A stretch of DNA of 64,000 nt from NCBI GenBank assembly GCA_017415165.1, contig JAFQIY010000043.1, forward strand, positions 1-64,000. Reading direction: 5' to 3'. The notes under the pieces are model-generated. The model saw nothing but the letters and a program-made list of their open reading frames with translations. It ran no database searches and had not been told where the DNA came from. The stretch is from Oscillospiraceae bacterium. Its GTDB lineage: Bacteria > Bacillota > Clostridia > Oscillospirales > Ruminococcaceae. Positions 1 through 8,981 of this stretch are shown here, one piece after another; within the stretch, counting starts at the first letter, position 1; each line of letters opens with the position of its first letter. Made by a program: the position numbers and the translations under genes.

Positions 1-120
1 AAAGGGCTTTGCCCTTTGGAAACCCACCACCTTTGAAAAGGTGGACGAAACTTTTAATGTCTTATTATTATCATCGCAACAAATCGTGTAAATTATAATT
101 TATCTTTGAAATGATAACAA
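1..120. other. Intergenic with two small hairpins
   Basis: Two short perfect hairpins lie at the left edge: AAAGGGC/GCCCTTT with a TTT loop near 1-17, and CCACCTTT/AAAGGTGG near 28-45. The rest is AT-rich and shows no ORF. The upstream gene is outside the window, so it is unclear whether these are terminators or part of a dispersed repeat. Confidence 0.4.
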
Positions 121-153
121 AATCCAGAGAAGAACTTACATCTTCTCTGGATT
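121..153 (-). terminator. Terminator of the MATE/amidohydrolase pair
   Basis: Perfect 13-bp stem AATCCAGAGAAGA/TCTTCTCTGGATT with a 7-base loop. It is followed on the minus strand by a T-rich tract (TTTTGTTATC), and it lies just past the stop of the amidohydrolase. A T-run on the plus side means it may work both ways. Confidence 0.8.
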
Positions 154-174
154 TTCTTCTATATAAATGCTCTT

Positions 175-963
175 TTATAATCCCAGCAATTTCTCCGCAT
201 TTTCGTGTAAAATCATTTCACGTTCTTCCTCGGTAAGCGGAATACGGTTGAAGCGTTCAAGCTCCTCAGCAGCCTCCCACATAGGATAGTCCGTGCCGAA
301 AAGCACCTTGTCCGCGCCGAATTTGTCAATAAGCTCCTTTGCACGTTCAGGCTCCATTGCGTAGAGAGAGCTTGACGTGTCAACCCACAGATTGTCACGT
401 CCTGCAAGACAATCCTCAGCGTCCTCCCATTCGGACCAACCGCCGAAATGTGCACCGATTACCCTGAGGTTAGGAAACCTGTCCATAACCTTAGCAAGAC
501 GCTTCGGCTTGGAAAATTCGTAGCGGTAATCACCCATATGGATAAGCACCGCAAGCTTGCCCTCAATCATTTTGAAAAGCTCCATAGCCTTGTCGCAGTC
601 AAGGTTGAAGCGTTGGAAATCAGGGTGAAGCTTGATGCCCTTCAGACTCATATTTACCGCACGGGCAATCTCGTCCCCAAGGTCGGGACAATCAGGGTGA
701 AGCGTAGCAAAGCCAACCAATTCGTCAGGGTGCTCCTTGACGCTTTCTGCAATAAAATCATTGATGCTGTGAACCTGTGAGGGAGTTGTAGCAACTGACT
801 GCACCACGAATTTTTCTATTCCGTTTTTCTTTCCGTTTTCAATAAGTGTGTCAACCGTTCCGTCCATCTGCATTGTCAGCTCGCTGTAGAATTTTCCAAT
901 TCCCGCAACTGCCTTTTCAGCAATTTTCTTTGGAAAAATGTGAGCGTGAGCGTCAATAATCAT
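175..963 (-). CDS. Metal-dependent amidohydrolase (TIM-barrel)
   Basis: A 262-residue cytoplasmic protein of the amidohydrolase_2 (COG2159) superfamily. The N-terminal DAHAHIF supplies the HxH metal ligands, a middle His occurs in LIHMGD (about residue 140), another in IGAHFGGW (about 172), and the late Asp is in FGTDYPMW (about 222). Family members include decarboxylases of aromatic acids and C-N hydrolases; the substrate cannot be read from sequence. The ATG at 963 is chosen because AAGGAGT lies 8 bases upstream. It follows the MATE exporter gene by 19 bases on the same strand, so the two are probably co-transcribed. Confidence 0.8.
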   Translation of the reverse strand: MIIDAHAHIFPKKIAEKAVAGIGKFYSELTMQMDGTVDTLIENGKKNGIEKFVVQSVATTPSQVHSINDFIAESVKEHPDELVGFATLHPDCPDLGDEIARAVNMSLKGIKLHPDFQRFNLDCDKAMELFKMIEGKLAVLIHMGDYRYEFSKPKRLAKVMDRFPNLRVIGAHFGGWSEWEDAEDCLAGRDNLWVDTSSSLYAMEPERAKELIDKFGADKVLFGTDYPMWEAAEELERFNRIPLTEEEREMILHENAEKLLGL

Positions 964-982
964 TACAAGGACTCCTTTGAAT

Positions 983-2350
983 TTATTTGTTCAGAGCACC
1001 CGAAAAGGCAGTGTCCTTCCAGTTGCCCTTGAAGTAAAAGCAGAATGACATAACTGCGGCAAGTGACCAGCCGATTGGCCAAGCCCATAAGAAACCGTCA
1101 AATCCCATTTTCGGCACTAAAATATACGACAGCGCAACTCTCAGCAGCAAATCGCTGAAGGTTGCCGCCATAAACGAGCGCATTGCCCCCGCACCTTTCA
1201 GTACGCCGTCCGCAAGAAGCTTTACTCCGAGTACAATGTAAAACGGAGCAGCAGCACGGAGGAACGATGTGCCGATTTTAAGCGCCTCCTCCGACGGCTC
1301 GGAGAAGAACAGCTCAATCATAAAATCACTGAACCCGATGTAGCAAACAAGGAACGGAACAACGCATATTGCTGTAAAAACAAAGCCTGCCCTGAATCCC
1401 TGCGGAATACGCTCGTGCTTGCCTGCACCGATGTTCTGCGCTGTGTAGGAGCTTATTCCGTTTGAAACGCACGCCATAGCGTTTACCGCAAATGTGTTCA
1501 GCTTGATTGCCGAGGAGTACCCCGCAATAACCGCCGCACCCATATCGTTGATAAGACTCTGAATAAACAGGTTACCCACGGAAACGAAGCTTTGCTGACA
1601 GATAGTCGGAATAGCAATTCTGCTGATAGTTTTCAGCATATTCGGTGAGAAAAGGGGACTGCGGTGAGGTGTCTGAATTCTGCGTAACCGTCTGAAAAGC
1701 GTTATCGCCGCAAGCATAGCCGAAGCACCCTGAGCAATAAAGGTTGCCCACGCAACACCTGCAACTCCCATATTAAGCGGGATAACCATAATCAGGTCGA
1801 GAATGATGTTTGCCACAGATGAGATAATGAGGAAAATAAGAGGAGTTTTCGAGTCGCCCAGTGCAGTAAAAATGCCCGTGCAGACGTTGTAAAGAAACAG
1901 GAAAACAAGTCCCCCTATGTAAATGCGGAGGTACAGTACCGAGTCTGCAAAAATGTCCGACTGAGTGTTAAGCAAATTCATAATCGGCTCACAGAAAATG
2001 AAACCTGCAATCGTGAGAATTACCGCAAGGGCAAGTGTAGTAATCAGCGAGGTCGAAACCGCCGTTTTCATACGGACAAATTCCTTTGCACCGAAAAGCT
2101 GCGAAATAACAACAGCACAGCCGCCGTTAATTCCGTTTGCAATCTGAATAAAAAGCATTGTCACAGGGTAGGAAGCACCTACCGCCGCAAGCGCAAGCTC
2201 ACCGTCAAGAGGTGTCGTGCCGACAAAATTTCCTGCAATAATGCTGTCACAGATGTTGTACATCTGCTGAAAGGCAATACTTATCAGCATCGGCAGAGTA
2301 AACCGCCATATAAGTGATGAAGGCTTGCCTTTTGTCAAATCGGTAATCAT
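983..2350 (-). CDS. MATE family multidrug/Na+ antiporter
   Basis: A 455-residue polytopic membrane protein with about 12 hydrophobic segments in two homologous halves, as in the MATE (MatE/NorM-DinF) family. The opening (TDLTKGKPSSLIWRF) and the LPMLISIAFQQMYNICDSIIAG stretch are typical of clostridial MATE transporters. Such proteins export cationic drugs or metabolites using Na+ or H+ gradients; the substrate here is unknown. The start at 2350 has AAAGGA 7-8 bases upstream. It leads a two-gene unit with the amidohydrolase. Confidence 0.88.
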   Translation of the reverse strand: MITDLTKGKPSSLIWRFTLPMLISIAFQQMYNICDSIIAGNFVGTTPLDGELALAAVGASYPVTMLFIQIANGINGGCAVVISQLFGAKEFVRMKTAVSTSLITTLALAVILTIAGFIFCEPIMNLLNTQSDIFADSVLYLRIYIGGLVFLFLYNVCTGIFTALGDSKTPLIFLIISSVANIILDLIMVIPLNMGVAGVAWATFIAQGASAMLAAITLFRRLRRIQTPHRSPLFSPNMLKTISRIAIPTICQQSFVSVGNLFIQSLINDMGAAVIAGYSSAIKLNTFAVNAMACVSNGISSYTAQNIGAGKHERIPQGFRAGFVFTAICVVPFLVCYIGFSDFMIELFFSEPSEEALKIGTSFLRAAAPFYIVLGVKLLADGVLKGAGAMRSFMAATFSDLLLRVALSYILVPKMGFDGFLWAWPIGWSLAAVMSFCFYFKGNWKDTAFSGALNK

Positions 2351-2393
2351 TTTAAATCCTTTCTAACAAACTGTAAAAATCTGTTATGGTTAT

Positions 2394-2422
2394 ATTATAC
2401 AACTTTAATTTTAAATTATCAA
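2394..2422 (-). promoter_or_regulatory. Sigma-A promoter of MATE gene
   Basis: On the minus strand TTGATA (2417-2422) and TATAAT (2394-2399) are separated by exactly 17 bases, about 45 bases before the MATE start codon. Confidence 0.75.
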
Positions 2423-2557
2423 ATAAAAACAGCACAAACTTACAAAAGAATTTGCGGAAAAGATTGTGCGTTTTTGGCTATGAAAAAAAGGAAAGGGTCA
2501 GGTTATATCTGATGAAACAAATGCTTTGCTTTAATCAGCTTTTTCCTGAATTAAGAA
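2423..2557. other. Gene-free spacer
   Basis: Between the MATE promoter and the galT terminator I see only AT-rich DNA with short ORFs that have no ribosome site. No recognisable RNA or repeat. Confidence 0.4.
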
Positions 2558-2579
2558 GTCCCCGCCATAAGACGGGGAC
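2558..2579 (-). terminator. galT terminator
   Basis: GTCCCCG/CGGGGAC 7-bp GC stem with an 8-base loop, 8 bases past the galT stop, followed on the minus strand by TTCTTAATT. Confidence 0.65.
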
Positions 2580-2587
2580 ATTTAAAA

Positions 2588-4093
2588 TCATATTGTTGAA
2601 ACGAAACGTCCGAAAGCGGCAATGCCCTTTGCGGTACGCTTGTAAACGCCTGCGTGTTCAAGCACCTTTGAGAAAACAAGACCGATTTCATTCTGAATGA
2701 TTTCGTTCACGTTTTCAGCAGTAATTGTGTTTCGTGCGGAAAATTCCTCAACCCAGTCAGCGTGCTTTTCAAGCTCAGGAACAAGACGAACTGCCTCAGC
2801 GCCCTTGTTTACAAGAACATCAGCAAGCTGTTCCATCTCAGTCTTGAGACGTGCAGGAAGTACAGCAAGACCCATAACCTCGATAAGACCGATATTTTCC
2901 TTCTTGATGTGGTGAAGCTCGCTGTGCGGGTGGTAAACTCCGAGAGGATGCTCCTCGGTGGTAATGTTGTTGCGGAGCACAAGGTCAAGCTCGTAGTAGT
3001 TGCCGTTCTTTCGTGCGATCGGTGTAATAGTGTTGTGCGGCACGCCGTCAGTTTCCGCAAAAATGAATGCGCTCTCATCGGAGTAGCTTCTCCACTTTGT
3101 AAGAATTCTGTCGCCCAGCTCAACCAGTCTTTCGTAATCATAGCTGCGCAGACGGAGCACGGACATAGGCCACTTTACACGACCAACCTCAACGTCCTCA
3201 AAGTTAGGAATTGTGTATGTTTCTTCAATCGGAGCAGAAGCCATTGCAAATGTGTAGCGACCGCCCTGGAAGTGCTCGTGAGCAAGAATTGAACCGCCTA
3301 CAATCGGAAGGTCAGCATTTGAGCCGACAAAATAGTGCGGGAACTGTTCAACGAAATCAAACAGTTTGCTGAACGCAAGACGGTCAATTTTCATCGGAGT
3401 GTGCACGCTGTTGAGAAGAATACAGTGCTCGTTGTAGTAAACATAAGGAGAGTACTGCAAGCACCAGCGCTCATCATTGATTTTAACAGGAATAATTCTG
3501 TGGTTCTGACGTGCAGGGTGATTTACACGACCTGCGTAGCCTACGTTTTCCTCGCAGAGAAGGCATTTCGGGTAACCGCTCTGCTTTGCATTGAGTGCCG
3601 CCGCAATAGCCTTAGGGTCTTTCTCAGGCTTGGAGAGATTGATTGTAACATCAAGTGTGCCGTATTCGGTTTCAGCAGTCCACTTCATATCCTTTTTGAT
3701 GCGGTAACGACGGATATAATCCGTGTCACAGCTCAGCTTGTAGTAATAATCCGTAGCAGCCTCAGGCGACTTTTCACGATAAAGCTTTCTGAACTTTTCA
3801 ATAACCTCAGACGGGCGCGGGGTAAGACAGCCCATAATCTTTGTATCAAGCAGGTCGCGGTAAACAATGCTGTCCTCGATAATGCCCTTTTCAACAGCAT
3901 AATCGAGAAGCTCCGAAAGTACAGGCTCCAGCTCAATGTTTGTGAAGTTGTCCTCAGGCGGATTGTAGTCCTCAATTCCCAGAACATCACAGATAAGATT
4001 TGCAGAATAAATTCTGTCCTCAGCGGAAATAAGATTGTTTTCAAGACCGTAGCACACAAGCTTACGGACAGCGTTATGTATGTTGTTGGACAC
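2588..4093 (-). CDS. galT: UDP-glucose--hexose-1-phosphate uridylyltransferase, class II
   Basis: 501 residues, the length of the Gram-positive class II GalT family rather than the ~350-residue E. coli type. The catalytic HxH appears as GGSILAHEHFQGG near residue 270, and the PRPSEV and NPARQNHRII-like segments are family landmarks. It exchanges UMP between UDP-glucose and galactose-1-phosphate in the Leloir pathway. The start is GTG at 4093, with AAGGAG 9 bases upstream; no in-frame ATG fits better. galK and galE are not adjacent, so the other steps must be encoded elsewhere. Confidence 0.92.
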   Translation of the reverse strand: MSNNIHNAVRKLVCYGLENNLISAEDRIYSANLICDVLGIEDYNPPEDNFTNIELEPVLSELLDYAVEKGIIEDSIVYRDLLDTKIMGCLTPRPSEVIEKFRKLYREKSPEAATDYYYKLSCDTDYIRRYRIKKDMKWTAETEYGTLDVTINLSKPEKDPKAIAAALNAKQSGYPKCLLCEENVGYAGRVNHPARQNHRIIPVKINDERWCLQYSPYVYYNEHCILLNSVHTPMKIDRLAFSKLFDFVEQFPHYFVGSNADLPIVGGSILAHEHFQGGRYTFAMASAPIEETYTIPNFEDVEVGRVKWPMSVLRLRSYDYERLVELGDRILTKWRSYSDESAFIFAETDGVPHNTITPIARKNGNYYELDLVLRNNITTEEHPLGVYHPHSELHHIKKENIGLIEVMGLAVLPARLKTEMEQLADVLVNKGAEAVRLVPELEKHADWVEEFSARNTITAENVNEIIQNEIGLVFSKVLEHAGVYKRTAKGIAAFGRFVSTI

Positions 4094-4133
4094 TTAAAAC
4101 AGCTCCTTAAAATATATTTGAAAATACATATTC

Positions 4134-4162
4134 ATTATACCACATAAAAACGTAATTTTCAA
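4134..4162 (-). promoter_or_regulatory. galT promoter
   Basis: Minus-strand TTGAAA (4157-4162), 17-base spacer, TATAAT (4134-4139). It lies back to back with the promoter of the DUF1294 gene. Confidence 0.78.
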
Positions 4163-4172
4163 GAGTAATATG

Positions 4173-4201
4173 TTGATTTTCAGTGTACAGTGTGATATAA
4201 T
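4173..4201 (+). promoter_or_regulatory. DUF1294 gene promoter
   Basis: TTGATT (4173-4178), 17-base spacer, TATAAT (4196-4201). It is divergent from the galT promoter; the two -35 boxes are only about 10 bases apart, so one regulator could affect both. Confidence 0.75.
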
Positions 4202-4237
4202 CTGCAAAAAGGAAAAAGAATAAACGGAGTGAATTTT

Positions 4238-4531
4238 ATGGAAATGTGGCAGATTGCAGTTATCGTGTATGCGGCAGTAATCAGCATAGCTTCGGTGATT
4301 ATGACAATCAAGGACAAGTCCTGCGCAAAGAGAGGAAAATGGCGTGTTCCCGAAAAAACGCTTTTCATTCTTTCGGCACTGGGAGGTTCAGCGGCAATGT
4401 ACATAACAATGAAAACAATACGCCATAAAACCCAGCACAAGCGCTTTATGATTGGCATACCTGCAATAATGGTCGTGCAGGCGCTGCTGATTATCGGAGC
4501 AATTCTGCTTAAAACTGGAGTAATTGCGTAA
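4238..4531 (+). CDS. DUF1294 small membrane protein
   Basis: 97 residues with three hydrophobic segments: residues 4-22, a central FILSALGGSAAMYITM, and a C-terminal IPAIMVVQALLIIGAILL. The basic connecting loop holds KRGKWRVPEKTL and MKTIRHKTQHKRF, the RxPE-L and RHKTxKxxF signatures of the DUF1294 family, whose function is unknown. I prefer ATG 4238 over the in-frame GTG at 4229 because CGGAG (4225-4229) sits 8 bases before it, and overlaps the GTG. Confidence 0.82.
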   Translation: MEMWQIAVIVYAAVISIASVIMTIKDKSCAKRGKWRVPEKTLFILSALGGSAAMYITMKTIRHKTQHKRFMIGIPAIMVVQALLIIGAILLKTGVIA

Positions 4532-4536
4532 AACTC

Positions 4537-4566
4537 AAGGGTATCAGGAACAAGCCTGATACCCTT
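4537..4566. terminator. Bidirectional terminator
   Basis: Perfect 12-bp stem AAGGGTATCAGG/CCTGATACCCTT with a 6-base loop between two convergent genes, followed by GCTTTTATTT on plus and by GAGTTTTACGC on minus. Confidence 0.85.
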
Positions 4567-4570
4567 GCTT

Positions 4571-6457
4571 TTATTTGTTTCTGTTCTGTTCACGGAGCCG
4601 CTTCTTTGCCTGTTTTTCCTCATACATAAGCTTGTCAGAGGTCTTTATCAGTTCTTCAAAGTCAAGCTCACCGGGGTTCTGAGAAGCATAGATGCCGACA
4701 CTTGCCGAGATTTCATATGGCTTTTCGTATTCAGCATTTCTTGCCGCAAGGAAACTGTCAAGTTTGTTTCTTATTTCAGCCTCATCGCAGTCTCCTGCAA
4801 TAACAGCCAGCATTTCATCGCCGCCGAAGCGTACACAGAGAGCCTGCGGCGGACAAGCGTGCCTTAACGCAGCCGCAACCGTTGAAATGGCAACGTCACC
4901 CTCGCCGTGACCATAGCAGTCGTTGATGAATTTCAGACCGTCAAGGTCAGCAAGTACAACCGTAACAAGTGAGTCTTCGTGCTGAATAAGGTGCTTATAA
5001 GCCTTAGCAAAGCTGCCTCGGTTGTAAAGCCCCGTCAGGGAGTCAAACTTGTACATCTCCTCAATCTGCTCACGGAGATAATGCTGATAACGCATATTGC
5101 GGAAGCCGCCTATTGCATTGTTGAGCGCCGTTACCGTCTGCGGAATTTTATTATAATGCTGAATATCATAGTTGTGATAATGGAAGCAGGCATATCCGAG
5201 CGGCACGTCAAGGAAGTTGAGTGCCGTGAAAATTACAGCGCATCCATTGTCGAGCAATTCCCTTAAATTAGGCACAATGTCCTTGGAAGGAAACTTGTAC
5301 GGAGTAAAATTATCAATGTAGTCCGTGTCCATAATTACAAACATCGAGTCGCCGAATTTCTGCGTTGTCTGTGCAACAAGCGGATTGATTGTCCTGTCAA
5401 TACATTCCATATTCAGCATAAAGCACATATCATAAATTACTGAGCGTTTAAGAATTTCGGACATTTCCTCAACAGTGTCGCAGCTTTGAATTTTTGCTGA
5501 AATCTCAGCAAGAACACGTTCCTCGCCAAGATATCGGTTGAGAGCATTTCCCCACATATTGATATTTTTTGTAAGATTAAAGCTTACCTCATCTGAACAG
5601 CCGCAGGACTGCATAAGCTGAAGCTTCGGAATCACATAAAAGCTTCCTTCCTTCAGATTGCCTGACATAATATCATCAATCAGACTTGTGGTTTTCTCAG
5701 CAAGTTCAGCATAACTGCACTTTGACGAGGATATTCTCGGTTCAGCATAGTGAATTTCCTCAATGCCGTCAAAACCTGTAACGATTACATCGTCGGGGAC
5801 AGAAAAGCCGTAATCCTTGAAAGCGTTGCATACAGCAATAGCCATAGTGTCGTTAGCGCAAATCATTGCATCTGGAATATTTCCGCTTTCTATGAGCTTT
5901 ATTGTAGCTTCACGGGCAGGAAGCGACCAGAAATCGCCATAGCTGACCATATCATCGCTGAAAGGAATATTGTATTCATCAAGAACGGATTTGAATACAT
6001 TAAGACGGTTTTCGGAGAATTCATTATCCTTCATACCGCTCATATAGTGGATTTTTTCAGGCTTATGCACAGTAATGACGTGACGTACCATCTCCGCAAA
6101 TCCTGCTTCATAGTCGAACGTAACATTGACGTAACCATCGTGCTTCTCGCCGATTATAACAACAGGTACGCCGTCCTCTTTTGCATTTTCAATAATAGAC
6201 CTGAAAATTTCGTCGTGCTTGAGCTGTTCCTCATAAATGATAATTATATCAATTATATCGTTGCGCAGAAGCTCAAAAATAGAAGCTTCACCCTTTGAAA
6301 CAGCATTTTTCTGAAAAAGGTCGGAGCAGGTATTCATAACGAGGAGACCGTAATTCATCTTTTTCAGGTTTTCGTTGAGAGCTTCGATTAACTGATTGCA
6401 TACATTGATATGAACCTTTGACAGACAAAGCGCAGCAATTTTACGATTTCCAAGCAT
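4571..6457 (-). CDS. Cytosolic diguanylate cyclase with LacI-type sugar-binding sensor
   Basis: 628 residues with no signal peptide or membrane helix. Residues ~5-290 are a periplasmic-binding-protein-like fold of the LacI/PurR type (LCLSKVHINVCNQLIEAL, ICANDTMAIAVCNAFKDYGF, DVIVTGFDGIE) but lack the LacI DNA-binding helix. A middle region follows, then a GGDEF domain from about 455: ADLDGLKFINDCYGHGEGD and the catalytic loop RFGGDEM, with M replacing the final F. No RxxD inhibitory site precedes the loop. It probably makes c-di-GMP in response to an intracellular sugar. The start is at ATG 6457, where AGGAGGA lies 6 bases upstream; upstream in-frame ATGs lack a site and overlap the promoter. 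Confidence 0.85.
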   Translation of the reverse strand: MLGNRKIAALCLSKVHINVCNQLIEALNENLKKMNYGLLVMNTCSDLFQKNAVSKGEASIFELLRNDIIDIIIIYEEQLKHDEIFRSIIENAKEDGVPVVIIGEKHDGYVNVTFDYEAGFAEMVRHVITVHKPEKIHYMSGMKDNEFSENRLNVFKSVLDEYNIPFSDDMVSYGDFWSLPAREATIKLIESGNIPDAMICANDTMAIAVCNAFKDYGFSVPDDVIVTGFDGIEEIHYAEPRISSSKCSYAELAEKTTSLIDDIMSGNLKEGSFYVIPKLQLMQSCGCSDEVSFNLTKNINMWGNALNRYLGEERVLAEISAKIQSCDTVEEMSEILKRSVIYDMCFMLNMECIDRTINPLVAQTTQKFGDSMFVIMDTDYIDNFTPYKFPSKDIVPNLRELLDNGCAVIFTALNFLDVPLGYACFHYHNYDIQHYNKIPQTVTALNNAIGGFRNMRYQHYLREQIEEMYKFDSLTGLYNRGSFAKAYKHLIQHEDSLVTVVLADLDGLKFINDCYGHGEGDVAISTVAAALRHACPPQALCVRFGGDEMLAVIAGDCDEAEIRNKLDSFLAARNAEYEKPYEISASVGIYASQNPGELDFEELIKTSDKLMYEEKQAKKRLREQNRNK

Positions 6458-6494
6458 AATACATCCTCCTTTCAAACATAGCGAAACTACAATA

Positions 6495-6523
6495 ATTATA
6501 TCACCTTTGCATATTTTTTTCAA
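6495..6523 (-). promoter_or_regulatory. Promoter of the LacI-like/GGDEF gene
   Basis: Minus-strand TTGAAA (6518-6523), 17-base spacer, TATAAT (6495-6500), 38 bases before the chosen start. Confidence 0.78.
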
Positions 6524-6560
6524 TAACAATTCAAATGTTTATTTAATATGCACAAAAAAT

Positions 6561-6596
6561 AAACAGACGTCTGTCAATAATGATAGACGTCTGTTT
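6561..6596 (-). terminator. Glucosidase operon terminator
   Basis: Perfect 12-bp stem AAACAGACGTCT/AGACGTCTGTTT with a 12-base loop, followed on minus by ATTTTTTG. It lies 13 bases past the glucosidase stop. Confidence 0.85.
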
Positions 6597-6608
6597 GGAT
6601 ATTTATGG

Positions 6609-8159
6609 TTATATCCTGAAATAGCCCGCAGATTGCGGTGAAACTGTTATTTTTCCGTCAGCAAAGGACATCGTGCCGCCAAATCCGTAGATGCTTTCCT
6701 TTGGAATAATATTACAATCAAAGCTTACTTCCCTCGCAGCAGGATTTATCACCACAAGAATTTTTTCATCGCCCGCACTTCTTACATAAGCAAGCGGGTA
6801 AGCGTCCTTTTCTGCGTAAATAAACTCGATTTCGCCCTTGCTTTGCAAAGCCTTGTAAGACTGACGAATTGCAATAAGCTTCTTTACCTCGTTGTACAGC
6901 GAATTCTTGTCAGCAATCTGTGCCTCAGCAGTCGGACGGTCAGCGCTTTCATCCTGCGGAATATAAAGCTTTTCCTTTGCCGCTGAGCTGAAACCTGCGT
7001 TTGTTGAGCTGTCCCACTGCATAGGGGAGCGTGAGCCTGTACGTCCGTAGCCACCCTCCACGGAAACAAGATTTTCAACGTAGCGCATACCTATTTCGTC
7101 GCCGTAATAAATAAACGGTGCACCGGGCATAGAAAGCAGAAACGCAAAAGCAATTTTCAGGTTGTCACCGTGAATTGAGCGTGCAAGTCTGTCCATATCG
7201 TGGTTGCCTGACGGAATACATATCAGACCCTTGCGCTCGGATTTTTCGTAATTTTCCTTGTACTTTGCAATAAATTCCGAAACGTCACCCTTGCCCCTGT
7301 CTGAGAAAAACGGCTCTGCACAGCGGAACAAATCGTTGTAGTGTGACGGTCCGAAGTGAAGCAGGAAATCCATATGAAAGCCGCCCTGCAATGACTTGTC
7401 AGGCTCGCCCCATTCGGAAACCATTGCCGCAGACGGGAATTCCCTGTCGAGAAATTCACGGACATTCTGCCACAGCGCGATCGTGCCCTTGCCGTCCTCA
7501 TCGTGCTTGACAAGTGAGCCTGCCATATCCACACGGAAACCGTCACAGCCCATTCCAAGCCAGAAACGCATTATATTTTTCAGTTCCTCAAGCGTAGCCT
7601 TAGGACCTTCATCATCCATAGACTGCTGCCACGGTCTGTCAGGCTTGTAGAAACCATAATTCAGCGCAGGCTGATGCGAGAAAAAATTCACCGCACAGCT
7701 TCCGTCACGGTCGGAAATACCACGGATACAGCCCATTCCCTGAGGTTCTTCCCAGATGGAGTCCGTCCACACATAACGGTCTGTGAACTCGTTTCTTTCA
7801 GCTTTCATTGATTCCCTGAACCATTTGTGTTCAACAGAAGTGTGCCCCGGAACAAGGTCAAGAAGAACGTGCATATCACGTCTGTGTGCCTCAGCGAAAA
7901 GACGTTTCAAATCTTCATTTGTGCCATAACGCGGAGCAGCAGAGTAGTAATCGGAAACATCATATCCCGCATCACCGAACGGGGACTCAAAACAAGGGTT
8001 GAGCCATATTGCATTGCAGCCAAGCTCTTTTATGTAGTCAAGCTTGCTGATGATGCCGTTGAAATCACCAATGCCATCACCATTTGTGTCACAGAAGGAC
8101 TGAGGATAAATTTCGTAGAAAACAGCGTTGTCAAGCCACTTTGGCTGATTTGTACCCAT
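6609..8159 (-). CDS. GH13 alpha-glucosidase/alpha-amylase
   Basis: 516 residues, no signal peptide, hence cytoplasmic. GH13 signatures: Ca-type loop DTNGDGIGD near residue 24, LDLVPGHTS (region I), catalytic nucleophile Asp211 in GFRVDMA, acid/base Glu249 in VSEWGEP, and His320-Asp321 in SGNHDMDR. The length and the region resemble oligo-1,6-glucosidase/trehalose-6-phosphate hydrolase/alpha-glucosidase of subfamilies acting on imported malto- or isomalto-oligosaccharides. The start at 8159 has AAGGAG upstream. It follows the 227-residue unknown gene by 11 bases and is next to the sugar-sensor GGDEF gene, which may respond to its substrate. Confidence 0.9.
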   Translation of the reverse strand: MGTNQPKWLDNAVFYEIYPQSFCDTNGDGIGDFNGIISKLDYIKELGCNAIWLNPCFESPFGDAGYDVSDYYSAAPRYGTNEDLKRLFAEAHRRDMHVLLDLVPGHTSVEHKWFRESMKAERNEFTDRYVWTDSIWEEPQGMGCIRGISDRDGSCAVNFFSHQPALNYGFYKPDRPWQQSMDDEGPKATLEELKNIMRFWLGMGCDGFRVDMAGSLVKHDEDGKGTIALWQNVREFLDREFPSAAMVSEWGEPDKSLQGGFHMDFLLHFGPSHYNDLFRCAEPFFSDRGKGDVSEFIAKYKENYEKSERKGLICIPSGNHDMDRLARSIHGDNLKIAFAFLLSMPGAPFIYYGDEIGMRYVENLVSVEGGYGRTGSRSPMQWDSSTNAGFSSAAKEKLYIPQDESADRPTAEAQIADKNSLYNEVKKLIAIRQSYKALQSKGEIEFIYAEKDAYPLAYVRSAGDEKILVVINPAAREVSFDCNIIPKESIYGFGGTMSFADGKITVSPQSAGYFRI

Positions 8160-8170
8160 AGTAATTCTCC

Positions 8171-8854
8171 TTACGACCTTAAAAGGTTAAGTGTACTGAA
8201 TCGAAAAAGTTCATTTTCTTTTCCAAAAGCATAATCGTGAATACCTTCCATATCGGGATAAGGTATATTTAAATTATCAAGGATTTTCAGAGTATCCCAA
8301 AGATACACGACCCTTCCTTCTTCAAAAAACTCATAGCTCAAATCGCTGTCAATGCTGAGAGCATTATTTACCGCCCTGAGCAAATTAAAATCGGTGCGCA
8401 TATACAATTTATGAACTCTTTTTTTGAACTCCTCATCTATGGTACTGCTTTTTAATCGGGGCAATTCATATTTTCTTCTTACATATTCACAGCTATGGGA
8501 GTTAAGACACAATCCATAGGTAGCTCCGTACTCGGAAAACTGATATTTCAAACGATTGCAGTTTTTGCAAACCCAAATATTTCGTTTGGAATTAGGAACA
8601 GGCATAACAAATGGACATAAAATATTTTCAGGAAGCCATCTGCTGCTTTCATAAGCCCATTTTCCGCAAGAAGTAGCTCTGATTCCAGGTTCATTTTCAG
8701 AAACACCTGTAAGCCACGTGTAATCTGTCAGATATTCCAGAATTTCACGCCATTCCTCATAGTTATATCCAAAATGTTCTATTAAAGCAATAATACATTT
8801 TATCTGATATGCCATCAGACCTTGGTTATTTAAATTATCAAGCGTCTTTTTCAT
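8171..8854 (-). CDS. Unknown protein with zinc-ribbon-like cysteines
   Basis: 227 residues; no family recognised. The middle has CPFVMPVP, then WVCKNCNRLKYQ and GLCLNSHSCEY, a CxxC plus CxxxxxC arrangement that could hold a zinc ion. The N-terminal half has ALIEHFGYNYEEWREIL and GIRATSCGKWAYESSRWLPENI; the C-terminal part has RVVYLWDTLKILDNL and an acidic tail. No signal or membrane segment. I take ATG 8854 as start because AAAGGAGAT precedes it; an upstream ATG at 8884 lacks a site. It is first of two genes with the GH13 glucosidase, 11 bases apart. Confidence 0.65.
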   Translation of the reverse strand: MKKTLDNLNNQGLMAYQIKCIIALIEHFGYNYEEWREILEYLTDYTWLTGVSENEPGIRATSCGKWAYESSRWLPENILCPFVMPVPNSKRNIWVCKNCNRLKYQFSEYGATYGLCLNSHSCEYVRRKYELPRLKSSTIDEEFKKRVHKLYMRTDFNLLRAVNNALSIDSDLSYEFFEEGRVVYLWDTLKILDNLNIPYPDMEGIHDYAFGKENELFRFSTLNLLRS

Positions 8855-8946
8855 TATATCTCCTTTGTGGTTTGTTGAATTCATAATATCAGATGCATTT
8901 TAACTAATAAAGTACAAATTCTGAACAATATTATTCTGTTTTTCAC

Positions 8947-8975
8947 TTGCAATCTGCGCAGAAATATGCTATAAT
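8947..8975 (+). promoter_or_regulatory. pnuC promoter
   Basis: TTGCAA (8947-8952), 17-base spacer, perfect TATAAT (8970-8975). Transcription should begin near 8982, giving a leader of about 115 nucleotides. Confidence 0.82.
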
Positions 8976-8981
8976 AAACGC

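Noticed and set aside
2386-4147. Long plus-strand ORFs opposite galT (110-270 residues)
   Set aside because: No ribosome sites or family motifs, and galT on the minus strand explains the open frames.
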